DNA from: Cytidiella melzeri
Lineage: Eukaryota; Basidiomycota; Agaricomycetes; Polyporales; Irpicaceae
DNA length: 64,000 bases
Assembly (NCBI GenBank): GCA_022592445.1
Contig: JABYQR010000051.1
Location: 1-64,000 of the forward strand
Direction: 5' to 3'
Shown here: positions 46,532-58,131 of the stretch, in pieces
How the letters are laid out: every line of letters begins with the position of its first letter
How positions within the stretch are numbered: the stretch's first letter is position 1
The notes under the pieces: model-generated
Database searches by the model: none
Seen by the model: the letters and a program-made list of their open reading frames with translations, nothing else
Told to the model about the DNA's origin: nothing
Position numbers and translations under genes: made by a program

Positions 46532-48280
46532 CTATACAAACATCCATTCCCCCCTCTCCTCAGCCCACTGATTCAGGTCCTCAGTCTTGAGAGAATTGAA
46601 ACGTTCTCGCAAGGACATGGCAGAGAGCTCTCCTTCGGTTCCCTGTTCTTCAGGCGTTTCAGGCGGAGTGATGGGGCCGTCGGCCGGCAAGCCAGAATTA
46701 AGTGCGGCGCGACCATATGGTGATAGAATACCTAAGCCAGAACCTCCGACAGAGGTAACGTACGGGTCGAAATTTGCAGCCGCTAGGTCGTCAATGAGAG
46801 CCTTCAATTGAGTTTCCGAGAAGCCTGTCGAAAATGGTCAAGACATCACTCAAGTGGGAAAGGTTCTGATGAACTCGTACCATCTGGAATAAGCGTGACT
46901 GAACAACCACCACCACCTGCACCGGTGAGCTTTGTACTGAGGTTGTACACCGAACACTTCTCGCGAATGGTCTCCAGCGTCTCATGTGAGACACCCAAGC
47001 GTACGAGATACGAATGGTTTTCAGTGATGTAGGCCTAAGGTGACACTGATGTCAGGATGGGAAGCTAGACCAAGCATGCTCAACACTGACCGACAAGGTG
47101 GCAAGCAGGACGTCTCGAGACATCTCGGGGTCATCCAGGGCAAGTCTGGCTTGGTCACTGATGCTCTGAATCGCGTCGAACATCTTATTGACAGCATCAG
47201 GTTCCTGTTATTTGCCCGCAATCAGACAAGGTAATCAAATATAAAATGTCCTGACAAATACCTCCATCTTCTTTTGGGCAACATTGGCCACTAGCTGTTT
47301 GGTACTGCGCCCAATTTTCGAGTCAACTAACAAGAATTTCAGAGACTTGAAGCTGACAATAGCGGGCATCAGTCGCCGAAGAGCATTCACACAGGTCGTT
47401 GAAGCATACCCAGAAACTCTGTCCATACCACTCTTTTTTCCGAAGCCTGGTTTTGTGTATGAAAGTGCGCCGCCATACACGACAATAGAGTTGTCGACTC
47501 CACTTGGGTTGCCGTGCAACACCTTCTCTGACACATACGCCCAGCTGTTGATCTCCTCCGCAGTACCTTGCGGAATGGCGCAACGACCCTCATGCGAGAT
47601 GTGCAAGTGACCGGGGTCCGTATCTGTGGGTGGACGGTTAGGTGGAGAAGGGCGTGGCGCTCGGATGCGTTTGTTCAGCAAAAGAATAGCAGTTGCAATA
47701 CACGCTGAAAAGGCTGCAGAAGACCCTAGTCCCGCGCCCACGGGCAACGTCGAGCGTGCGGTGAAGCTGAAAGCAGGCCTATTCTGATCGGTAAGACCAG
47801 TGCGAAAACAAATCGAAACTTCGAAAGTCTCACCGTCGTGTACCATACGCCATTGTCATATAAAGATACAAGAATGCCAACGCGGCAGGATGTGATTTCG
47901 GTACCATCTTAGATGCAGGCGGTAGAGCCCTTTCGTTGATAGCATCTAACAGTTTCTCGTCCAGCCCCTCGGGATGAACATTGCCTGGCAAGACGGGAGT
48001 TACGGCATCCCATGGAAGGGAGTCAATGTCCCATTCACAGTAAAAATCGTTTATGTTGGTGAAGTGAACGGAGATTTTGTTGTCCGATCTAGGCGAAGTC
48101 AACCCGTAGCAACGCAGATCGACAGAGGCAGCTAGAGCCGTCTTGAATCCTATGAATGACTCGTCGCACAAAAAGTGGACACTTGAGACTCACCACGCCA
48201 TGTACGACTGCATGTTCTCCAAATAGGATCACCTTTCCTGGGGCACTAATGAACCATTCGAGATCGACATCTTCCTTCTT
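46532..48280 (-). CDS. ERG12: Mevalonate kinase module of a lyase-kinase fusion frame
   Basis: It phosphorylates mevalonate in the sterol/isoprenoid pathway. GHMP kinase motifs in order: FISAPGKVILFGEHAVVHGV at the N-terminus; LPVGAGLGSSAAFSA (the ATP-binding GLGSS loop); HGNPSGVDNSIVVYGG; FLLVDSKIGRSTKQLVANV; and the C-terminal LTGAGGGGCSVTLIPDGF. Introns at about 48,187, 47,834, 47,262, 47,087 and 46,880 were placed by eye. The long linker APRPSPPNRPPTDTD and the C-terminal extension to EERGEWMFV are extra to the core. There is no own start codon in the expected place. The frame is open without a stop from the cystathionine beta-lyase module upstream, and the nearest in-frame Mets lie within the lyase tail. 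Left edge of the module is approximate. Confidence 0.9.
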
Positions 48281-49812
48281 TCTTTCGATGCGGGACTCGC
48301 CTAAAGCAAGCTTCTCGGCTGCCCTATTGACCATGGTGGGGATGCGCACGAAATCATTGGCAGCCATAGTAATAGCACCCGCGTCTAGCAAGGCATGCCT
48401 GAGGTCGTCTAGGAGGTCAGCCGGATCCTCAATGCCGACACAGAGTCGAATGAGGTCCTCCGGCAGGCCACGCTCAGCACGGGTGGCGGGGTCGATTGAT
48501 GCATGGCTGTTGTTACCTGTTAGAGTGTGATAGCCCATGGGCAAAGTCTGCTACTCACGACATGACACAAGGCATACTGATCAAGCTATTGACACAGCCA
48601 AAACTGACACTGATGCCCCACAAACGTGTGGCTCCGACAATACGCTCGCTCAGTTCCCTGTCACCAGTCTCGAACGACAATACGGCACCATAGCCTATCA
48701 ATCATATGAGCGAGAAAGGTTCTTCTTAGTATCTGCAAATGAGCGTACCATCGGCAATACGGTCGTGAATTTCCCTTCCTGGGTGATTGGATAGTCCAGG
48801 ATAGTGGACGGTGAAACCAAGGCTCTGCAACATCTGCGCAACCAGCATAGAAGTAGACTGTTGACGGTCCATCCTGATAGCGAGGGTCTTCGTGCCCCGT
48901 AAAAGCAGGAAGGAATCAAATGGTGTGAGCGCGTTTCCTACTGCATTGATCGTGAACGCCATTTGCTGTATGAGAGGCGATAAATAGTAAATTATGTGAT
49001 CCATGCATGGCACGCACCTGTGCGAGGTCATCCCGGTTGCAAGTGATCACGCCTGCCATGAGATCGTGATGTCCACTCAGATACTTGGTTGCGCTATCGT
49101 ACACGATATCCGCGCCGTGTTCAAGCGGACGTTGCAAGTAGGGGCTCATCATTGTGTTGTCTACCACAATAACAGCATCCGGGCACTTTTCCTTGACCAT
49201 AGAGCTGATACCCGCTATGTCCACAATCTTGAGCAAAGGATTCGTAGGAGTTTCAAGAAGGACCATGGCTGTCTTTCCGGGGCTGAGGACAGGAGAAATA
49301 GTGAAGGGTTTGGTGGTGTCCACATGATGAACAGTAACGTTCATGTGTGTGCGGAGGTAAGTGAGAAGACGGTTGGTTCCTCCGTATATATCGTCTCCTG
49401 CAATGACTTCGCACCCTGGCTTCAGAATACGGGTGATCACGTCCAGTGCCGCCATTCCCGATGAGACGGCGAAGGCATGTTGTGCGGACGAGATTTTGGC
49501 GATGTGGTGTTCTGTATAGCACATCTAAGCTCGCGTAGCACAGGTTCTGTGAATGAGCTTACCGAGATGCGTTCTAGTTGGGTTTCCGCTCCTAGAGTAA
49601 TCGTACTCTCCACCCACACCCTTGAAGGTTGCCGTTTGATAGATGGGTACACTAGAACTGCCATGTTGATCTTTGTGGGACGAGTTCGGGTTCTCAACCG
49701 TGGCGCATAGGGTTGAGAACCTGTAAGGCTTGCGAACAAGTGAGGGAGATTCGGGGGCAGGTGTGGGGAGGTTGTAATGTGACGCAAAGTCCGCCTTTTC
49801 GTGAGTCTCCAT
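48281..49812 (-). CDS. Cystathionine beta-lyase-like PLP enzyme, N-terminal module of the fusion frame
   Basis: This is a Cys/Met-metabolism PLP enzyme. Fungal members of this type (Str3/MetG) cleave cystathionine to homocysteine. ATG 49,812 starts METHEKADFASHYNLPTPAP. Motifs: VPIYQTATFKG, YDYSRSGNPTRTHLE (joined across an intron), FAVSSGMAALDVI, GDDIYGGTNRLL, VVDNTMMSPYLQRPLEHGAD, the PLP Lys in DSATKYLSGHHD, NALTPFDSFLLLRGTKTL, and the C-terminal SHASIDPATRAERGLPEDLI followed by RLCVGIEDPADLLDDL. After ALLDAGAI the frame continues without a stop through about 38 residues into mevalonate kinase. Gamma-synthase activity cannot be excluded from sequence. Confidence 0.9.
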
Positions 49813-51545
49813 TGTGTCGAAAGCGTTGAGGTCAAGAGCCGAGGATATTACTGGGAATAAAGAGAGACAACCAAGGCTCGTGCCACCTTTTGTCAAGCTC
49901 CAAGGTGGTGGTTACGAGTCAAAGAAAGTCGAGCCATTCTCGAAGTTGGCGCTCGGTGCAACATACATTGCAATGATCACACCATGCAATGGGCGCCCAA
50001 AATTGTTCGATGAGCTTCAGCTGGCAGCCGCGGTTTCAAGTTCATGATTCACGACGTTGACACCGTGCAATTGCACGTAAGTACTCGAGATTGACACACT
50101 CTGCCTTGCACATGTATGTGTATGAGCTGTTCTAGGAGGCTGAACTGGCTGCGTAGGTTTTAAACATAAGCATCGGTGCCCAACGAATATCGCGTCTCAA
50201 CCCACTTTTCGACATTCCAGTTGTTTTGTCTGCGGCCAGCTGCTCCCGATGCCTTATGGCGAGGCTAGCTACATGGTTCACTCATACCAAGAGGAGTGAG
50301 CAAAGAATTAACTCCGACATCCCAGATATTAGACAATTGTCTCAACAGTAACTTTGTGAACTCGCGAAGTTGGCGAACCAGCCGACCGCTAGTTGGGTGG
50401 AATACAATCAAGTACTATAATCAAGAGCATAAATTAATCACGAAAAGATGTTTCTATAGGTATGTGTGCTGTTCGACTAACTGCCATGGGTGATTGAAGC
50501 ACTTAGCTTGCAGGTGAGTAGCGGTCACCATCATCCAACTCTTGGCGACCCCCCCCCCGACATTGTTTTTCGTTCACGCAGTGCGCACATCGTTTATGTC
50601 AGGTACAAAGGACTCGAGTTGAAGCTCAGCGATACTGGCTGTTGACGGACAGATCAAAGGCAGTATGGTGCTCTCTGACTCGGACTTGAACTGGTAAATT
50701 TCCTTTTGGGGGCTAACTATCAATCCGCTCTATCTGACAGGCCGGATCAGCGGTAACGGGCGCATGCAAGTACAATAAGCACACACAACCGAGAAAGTAC
50801 TACTTTCAGACTTTTGCAGTCAAAATATCTTCATTCTGACCTGGGCGATTACAGGCTCGGAGATATATCAGCTCGCTCGATCCAGAAGTGCTGAATCTTG
50901 TGCTCCAACACCTCGCGTTTTTCTGGTAATTGCTACACATAGATCGTCGCAGTCTCCACCTGAATATCCAACAAACCACTCCGGAGACATTTGGCCTCTC
51001 GTGGTCACGGCCATCCCTGCAAATGGCCGTGTGCAATACCTGTAAGTGCGGAGCGCCTTTACTTACTCTCGCAGATCACTGATTATTTCGCCTACCATTT
51101 CACCAGCGACGTCGGCCATGTCACTTTACCACGTGTACGGTCTTCTACCACCGACGCTGCATCGGGTGGACAAAAGTGCTCAAGGCGGTAACTGCATGGC
51201 ATGAGTACGCTGTCAAGATTTCAGGTGAGTAGTTCTCGGATGCATGCCATCACCGGGTATGACTGCTGACGTTTACTGGTTTCATTGCGAGAAGCGCGCG
51301 ACATATGCGTTTGGCTCTATGTCTACGACCTACGCAACACTCTCCTACCGCAATGCACCACAAGGAAACGGCAACACAAGAATTTACAAGGCTAATGGAT
51401 AACTAACCGACACCATATCTGCCCTAGGACGAGCGGTGTGCCCAGGCTTCCAGCAATCGATATTTAAGCAAAAGATGTATTCCGAACAGCTCAGCAGTCC
51501 AGCAAGCTCGTTTCTGCAAAGCAAGGACACTCTCAGAGTCTCACC
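49813..51545. other. Intergenic, 1.7 kb, between the fusion gene and sesquiterpene synthase A
   Basis: It holds the divergent promoters of the fusion gene (-) and terpene synthase A (+). ATATTTAAG near 51,461 is a plausible TATA box for the latter. Short frames show no motifs. Confidence 0.45.
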
Positions 51546-52841
51546 ATGCCTTCCTCTTCACGTATCTACCGCCTTCCAGACCTTCACGCCCTCTGTGCGT
51601 GGCAGGCGTCGTTCAACTCGCATTACGAGGAGGCTCGTGCCGCCTCCTCTGAATGGGTACTCAGCTATAATGCCTTTACGGGCAAGAAGCTCGAGTTCTT
51701 CAAAGAGGGAGGCAGCGAGCTCCTGTGCGCGTGGGTCTACCCATACGCTGGAGCTGAGCAGCTTCGCACCGCCTGCGATTTCGTCAATCTGCTGTTCACC
51801 ATTGATGAGATCAGCGATGAACAAAGCGGCGAGGGTGCCACGAAAACTGGCCTAGTTTTCCTCAACACCATGGTAGATGACAGCTACGATGACGGTTCTG
51901 TGATTTGCAAGATGACCAAAGAGTCAGTATTACTTTGTTATTATTGCACAACCATGATTATCACGCCTCAACAGCTTCAAAGCTCGTTTTTTCCCAAACG
52001 CCGGACCCGCCACTCTGCGCCGCTTTATAGAACACACCGAAGCCTACGTCAAAGGCTTCAGTGTCGAGGCTGAGCTGCGCGAGCAGAACGTCGTTCTCGA
52101 CATCCCTGCCTACGACAAGCTCCGACGAGAGAACAGCGCCGTTCGTTATTGCTTCGGACTGTTTGGGTACCTCCTGAACCTCGATCTTCCCGACGAGTTA
52201 TTTCAGTATCCAGCGATGATGCGCATGCATCTCGCTGCGGTCGACATGATCACCTGGGCCAATGTACGCGATGGCTTGACTTTGCCATGCCTTCAGCTGA
52301 CGCACGTGTTGATGAACAGGACGTTTACTCCTACAACATGGAGCAAGCCATGGGGCATTTGACCAACAACATCCTCACCGTTCTTCAGAGGGAGAAGGAT
52401 TTCACGCTTCAGGAAGCCTCGGACTACGTCGGCATTCGTTTTAAGGAGCTTTACGATGTTTTTGAGGCCACCAAGAACGAGCTGCCCTCTTTCGGAGAAG
52501 AAATGGACAAGATGGTCGCGTGAGTCGATTATGGGCAAGGTCGTCGTAGTTGCTAATGATACTTTGACAGCGCTTACATCAAGGCCATGGAGTACTGGGT
52601 TGCAGGGAACCTTGAGTGGAGTTTTGGAACCAGACGCTACTTCGGTACTGAAAATCACAAGATCAGGGAGACTCTGACCGTCGAGTTGTCCCCGGCCAAG
52701 GAATTTCACCCCAGCGCAGGTATGCCCCCACCGTCACATGTTTGTCACAACAGAAGTTTGCTCACTACAGATATGCACCTCCAGAGTGATTCGAGTTCTT
52801 GTTCTGGTCGGCAACGGCAGCAACGCTACTTAGCTCATTAG
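51546..52841 (+). CDS. Sesquiterpene synthase A (class I terpene cyclase)
   Basis: It ionises farnesyl diphosphate and cyclises the cation; the product cannot be predicted. Exons 51,546-51,922, 51,975-52,263, 52,320-52,519, 52,571-52,719 and 52,771-52,841 give 361 residues in frame. The start is MPSSSRIYRLPDLHALCAW. The first metal-binding motif is FTIDEISDEQ (D-E-x-x-D, near residue 85-90). The second (NSE) motif is [10 protein letters not shown], formed across the intron at 52,264. The effector RY pair is in GTRRYFG near the C-terminus. The length and the DEISDE form suit basidiomycete sesquiterpene synthases. It is tail-to-tail with the paralogue at 53,203-54,310, and two intron positions are shared with it. 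Confidence 0.93.
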
Positions 52842-53202
52842 AGGTGCTGGGTTACGAGTTAAATCTGATTGCGGCTGGACGATACGAACTGTATACCACA
52901 GTAGATTTGCAGATCAAGTCGGATTTGACTCCCAAACAGAAACGGAATGTGCGTTTCATGATAAGTGAAAAATGATTCTTTGTTCTGATCGGTAACTTGA
53001 CTAACTATATGGTACAAAGTGAAGTGTCAATGACAAATCTAAGGATGGAAGTAACGAGGGAGCAGAACAGGGATGAAGCATGAACAAGATAGGAAGATAT
53101 GTTAATGTGGATGAATATGTGACAGAGGACTGCAATGAGCGAGTTCACGACTCAATTAGTCCACGCTCGCGGAATTTCAAGGCTGACTCTACTCACCGCT
53201 TC
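52842..53202. other. Interval between convergent terpene synthase genes
   Basis: 361 bp between the two stop codons, presumably both 3' UTRs. No gene seen. Confidence 0.5.
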
Positions 53203-54310
53203 CTAGGAAATGCGAGGGCGCAGGTTGACCACGCGGGTCCGCTTGACTTCAGCGTAATGCGGTCCGAAGTAGCGAGTTGTCTCGAAACTCCAGACCAAGT
53301 TTCCTATGACCCAGTGTTCCATGGCCTTCACATACGCTGCTACAGCCGCATCGACAGCCAGTCCCCACGATGGCAGAAGATGTTTGTTTTCTGTGAACCG
53401 CTCCAGCAGCTTTCTGAAGTGTTCTCCCACAATGTCCGATGCCGTCTGCAAGTCCACGTTTCTCTCATGCATGAGGACAGTGACAATGTTGTTGCCTCCG
53501 ATCCCTCTAGATTGTTCCATGTTGTAAGAGTAGACATCCTGTAGTCGTGGTGTGAGCCTTAGCGAAATTCTGCTGCAGAACATATAATTTACTTACATTA
53601 GCCCAGCAAACCATATCAGCCGCAGCCCAATAAAGGCTCATGAAAGTTGGGTCGTCGAAAACAACATCGGGCAGGTCTACTCCGAGTGCAAATTCGAAGA
53701 GGCCAAAGCAAACTCGAATGGCGCTGTTCTCTCTGCGGAGAGGTTCGTAGGATGCAACGTCCAGTATTTCGTTGCGTTCGCGGAGCTCAGCTTCTACGGC
53801 AACAGCTTCAACATAGGCAGCACTGTGGACCAAGAAGCGTCTGAAGCACGCAGGGCCAGCGTACGCCGAAAGACGCCCACGAAATCTATCACGAACGGTT
53901 GGGATGAGCCACGAGAATCTGACAAGGGTGAAAGTGACATACTCTTTTGTCATCCTGGCAAGGCGAGATCCATCATCCCATTCCGGATCGCGCATGGCAT
54001 TGAGATAGATTTGACCAGTCTTCCGTGCGTCTTCTCCATTTTGCTCGTCACTTATCTCATCGACCACAAAAAGAAGATTGACGAAATCGCAGACCGTGCG
54101 GAACTGCGCAAAGTCGGCATATGGGTATGTGTGGGAGACAAGAAGCTCGTTGCAGCCAGTGAGAAACGCTATCCTTTTCTTGTCCGCAAAAAAGTTGTAA
54201 CTGTCAACCCAGGCCGATGATTCGCGTGCCGCTCTCTCGTAGTGTGGATTGGTCGATCCCGCGAGAGAGCACATGGAAAGGAGGTCCGGGAGTGTGAAAG
54301 AAGTAGACAT
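53203..54310 (-). CDS. Sesquiterpene synthase B (class I terpene cyclase)
   Basis: Exons 54,310-53,943, 53,885-53,597 and 53,538-53,203 give 330 residues. It starts [15 protein letters not shown]. It has the metal-binding motif [10 protein letters not shown], the NSE motif [10 protein letters not shown] (split by the intron at 53,596) and the RY pair in TTRYFG. Exon 2 has exactly the same length (289 nt) as exon 2 of synthase A, and introns 1 and 2 sit at matching codons. The third intron of synthase A, in VA|AYIKAME, is absent here ([11 protein letters not shown] is continuous). The C-terminus stops about 30 residues earlier than in A. It is therefore a diverged paralogue, probably with a different product. 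Confidence 0.93.
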
Positions 54311-56678
54311 GGGAGGGATGTGGATGGAAAAGAGATTCGATGTCTTGCTGTAGTGGAGCAGAGCACATGCTGCTCTGCTTTATACCTGGCGGCAGCATTC
54401 TTCAGCTTTTTATGGCCACTGCAAAAATGTGTGTCAAGAATGGAGACGATTTGCTCGAGTGATAACCTAGATCACATCGAATGTTACTTATCTCGACCGC
54501 TGGATGTTTCAGGATCTCAGACTGTCAGACCATTGGCTCAGAAGTCGGGATCAACTGAAATGACCACAATAGTGCGCCTCACCTTACCTCTTCCACGTCC
54601 TCGGTGTGATAATTCACAACTGGCGAACAAGGAATGTTTTGTTGTCGTTGTCACTGTGCGCATTGTGATATTGAGCTAAGCAGTCGTACTGAGAATTTTT
54701 CACAATGAGGTCCGAGAGTCGATGTGGCTCGCCCGCATATACGTATCGTCGTTCATCTTCGCGTGACGGCTCCATTCTTGGCGCTGAACTTGTGTTACTA
54801 CACTTCGATTTGTCAGTCTTGTACTCAATACTGCGCTAGAAGGACAATATTGTTACTAAAGCGCTTAGCAATTAACCCTTCGAGACGTACAAGCAAGCAC
54901 GCTGCTTTGGAAACATCCTTCGCTACCGAGGAGTGCTTGCACCGAAATTCGTTGTCGCCACATTTGCTTCCATTATAACTACTGCACATTCCCGGCCAAT
55001 CTTGGAAGACGTTTTGGTGCCTGCCTCGAGACATCGATACTCGGCCACGAGCTATCATAGAAATCGACGACTGCGTCGGACGAGCCTGTACTGGAGTAGT
55101 AATCAGGCCTACTCTCCATCTCTATCAATGCAGAAAAGCGGAAGAGGAGGATCACAGAGGTTTCCTGAACTGGAACAGCGAACTTACTCAGCCACGTGGA
55201 AGTGATCGAGATCGGATAAATGTCCAGATCCCGTTAGATCTCGATCACAAGCCAACATCTTTGTGTGTTCTAGTGAGCACAAGCACACAGTAGAACAACT
55301 CAGAGATGTCGACGTACTGTACATGAGCAGGCTTGCTCGCGTTGCTGTATATACTCAGTACCGCGGCTATTTATCATGCTACCCCGCTGGCAGCTTCGAC
55401 TCGATGGCCTGTCTCGACAGAGATAATGTGGCGCAGTGGTTTGTTGGAATTCGCCGTCCTCTAACCTGTATGTATGCATGTGGCAGGGTAGATGCCATCC
55501 GTTGCTGACCTATTTCCGCTGTGAACCAGTGGCACATAGCACAACCGGTGAATGGAGATCCTCACGATAGCTATGTCAAGTTGGCTCGTTACTGCCATTG
55601 GTTGTCAACGTGCTTCTTTCCTCTGCGAAGACGTCTACTTGGCCTCAAAAATGTGCTGAATAATTTTCAATTCCGTATTGCGGTGCCATTCATGGACAGT
55701 TCCGGCAAGGTGCTGAAGTCTCAACTTACATTAGAAGACGCAAGCTGCAAAGCATCGGAATGCTCACCTGCCTTGCATCGAAGCTTCGTCATAGGTGCCG
55801 TTGGTTGTTTGTCAGCTTTTGTAATTAGGACCGCTTTCCGGGTGACGCAATGGTTGTAGAGAGGGTCGATCACCAAAAAGCTGACCACAGAGGCAGTCGT
55901 AGAGGACGCTATTTGAGTATCGCATATGGTGTCTTCCAGGCTCCCAGACTTCCCAAATTTGCGTCGGATGGATGTCTAGCGGCTGACGGATAATGAGATG
56001 AAGAAATACAACCGAAATTTCGTAGCATGATCATACCACGGGAGAAGCGCCTGGTTCACTATCGCCTGTATTCACAGACCCAAGTGACGGACACCGCTGG
56101 ACCCTTCTAGATAGATTTCGTGAATTCCGCTAGCTCGCATAAACTCGGTTATACGACACTTTCAACGGTAGTATTTTTGAGCACACGGCTACGACTGCAG
56201 GCAGCATACAAGATAGGCTATCGCATGTGAGTTATCGAGTTAGGAGAGGGAGCGACTTACAGGGAAGCCGTATTTTAGTGCGGAGTACGCGCTTGCTGTC
56301 TGCCAGGACTGCCAGAGGAAGATACTATAGAAGTACGATATCTTCGGATCACTGCTCGCTCGCCAACCATGGTCCCGAGACTAAAGGCGCTGGATTACAC
56401 TGCTATCTGTCTCTGCGTGCATTGCGGTGACTACGCTGTGTCTTGCAAGGTTCGAATTTTGGATTGACGGAATGAAGTCTATCAGCAGAGCAGAAGAAGG
56501 ACATGGTTGTGAATGCTCACATAGATCACCTGAGGGGTCGGGAGGCCAGGATCATGGTCTAAGATTAGGGTTAGTCAAGCAGCTATGGAGACGACAACCC
56601 CGATCGAAACAGAAAAGAGGTAGTGACGGTAAATCGCAGATGTGATATTCCAAGGTTGTGCAATGCAATGTAGATATA
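54311..56678. other. Intergenic, 2.4 kb, no gene supported
   Basis: I looked here for tailoring enzymes (P450, oxidoreductase) beside the terpene synthases and found none. Open frames up to 145 codons lack domains, and I could not build a spliced model. Confidence 0.4.
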
Positions 56679-56907
56679 TTACCCAAGGATGACTAGGTAA
56701 AGATGGAACAAGAAAGTTCCTGCGACCGCCAAGTAAGCTCCAAAGTTTCGTAGTCAAAGCACGCGTGTGACGTACCGCTGGAACAACTTGCAACAAACAT
56801 GGATCTCTTCGGTATAGAGCGGCCAAAGAAGCACATAAGCGTTGTTAGAACACGACGCAAAATGTTATCGGTTGACACTCACCATACCTCTGCTTCTGAG
56901 CCGCCAT
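56679..56907 (-). CDS. Possible small membrane-protein gene (uncertain)
   Basis: ATG 56,907 gives MAAQKQRY followed by a donor GGTGAGTGT. Downstream, frames reading FGRSIPKRSMFVASCSS and YLAVAGTFLFHLYLVILG (stop at 56,679) could form a short one-helix protein, loosely like ATP synthase subunit k. I could not find an acceptor joining the first exon to the FGRSIP frame, so the model is incomplete. Confidence 0.25.
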
Positions 56908-57050
56908 GGCGTGAACGTCGGCGAGATTGTCCTAATCAGGGTGATACTGAAGATAATATGCTATAATGAACGATGACACAACGTAGAATAGTAGCAGAAT
57001 TTAACAATGACGATACCGCATCATCATCTCGGGAAATGGCGGAGAAAGAG

Positions 57051-57985
57051 TTAAAAACATATCCTGTAACTCGCGTATCGTCCACTTGTCTCACTCGGCC
57101 GAGTAATTTTGACCACATTCCCACGCTTGAGACCATAATATCGTGCTACCGGGTCTGCAAGCTGTATGCGTGGCAGCTGTGTTTCTTTAAGACGACTGGT
57201 AGAAAGGGTTTGAATTCCATAAGCCAAGGCGGGGAGGATAACAGGGGGGAGAATGACGTACTATCGCTCAAGAAGCTGTTTTTTCTGCTCTGGGGTGAGC
57301 AATTCGTGTCTGGGGACGAGAGTGTGGTGTGTTATGTTCACGAGGAGGTCGGATTCGGAGAACTCTTCGAGTTTATATTGACTTTGCATGGCGACAATGA
57401 CCTGGATAGTGTTTGAATGAGGGACTGCAACGCGCTACGCGCAGTAAAACATAACACGTACTTTCCGCGCAGATGGAGTCATGTTCCCAGGGAATACAAT
57501 GATGCCTTGTTGGATGTTCTTCTCGTCCATGATACCAAGGAGTCTGCGTTGACCGTGTTAGTGCGTAGACACAGTACTGGTGGACATGAAACGCACTTTC
57601 TCATCGTTTTCACACCGACACTTTTCTCGTCCGAAAAGTAGATGAACATCTGCTCCATCGGGTTTGACTCCAGTGTCGTGAAGAAGTTCAATTGGCTTCG
57701 GCTTGCGGTCGACAACTGAAGATCAGTCTGAAGTCGCTCATCTACAAGAGACATAACGCACTCAACGCTCCCTGATTGATTCGCGTAATGCTGCTTGAAG
57801 GTGTTCAGGTCCATGTTGATTTCATCGTCGGACACTTGGAATTTCTACAAGTGGCCCAAGCACTTCTGAGTATGCGCGAATGGCCAATTTGGCGAACATG
57901 CGAACGGACGCACTCTATCCCTTACGAGCTCGTGTATCGTCCTATTCACTTTCCACAGTCTCGCGGTCTCGTCTTGGTCGGCCAT
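57051..57985 (-). CDS. RPB5: RNA polymerase subunit RPABC1 (Rpb5), shared by Pol I, II and III
   Basis: The ATG at 57,985 starts [20 protein letters not shown], then VRDR. After an intron comes [20 protein letters not shown], the N-terminal Rpb5 domain (jaw module). Later exons give [20 protein letters not shown] and [20 protein letters not shown], then [20 protein letters not shown]. The end is [41 protein letters not shown], with the stop at 57,051. The C-terminal block [15 protein letters not shown].RPSETxGRY is the highly conserved Rpb5 assembly domain. There are about five exons with introns of 50-70 nt. It shares a short divergent promoter with the Swd2 gene. Confidence 0.95.
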
Positions 57986-58131
57986 TTCAGTGAAGAGGTG
58001 GTTCGGAAGATGAATGTGAGTGTGAATGCGTTCAAACGATCAATATTGATATTGGTCTTTGGGCGTTTGATCGAAATTCACGTATTCAGACTCCGCACTC
58101 TTCACTCCTAACATACAACCTTCACGACACC
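57986..58131. promoter_or_regulatory. Divergent promoter between RPB5 and SWD2
   Basis: Only 146 bp separate the two start codons, which face away from each other, so initiation of both genes must be driven from this interval or from within the transcribed regions. No canonical TATA box seen. Confidence 0.6.

Noticed and set aside
54311..56678. Tailoring P450 or oxidoreductase of a terpene cluster
   Set aside because: No heme-binding, Rossmann or other enzyme motif was found on either strand.
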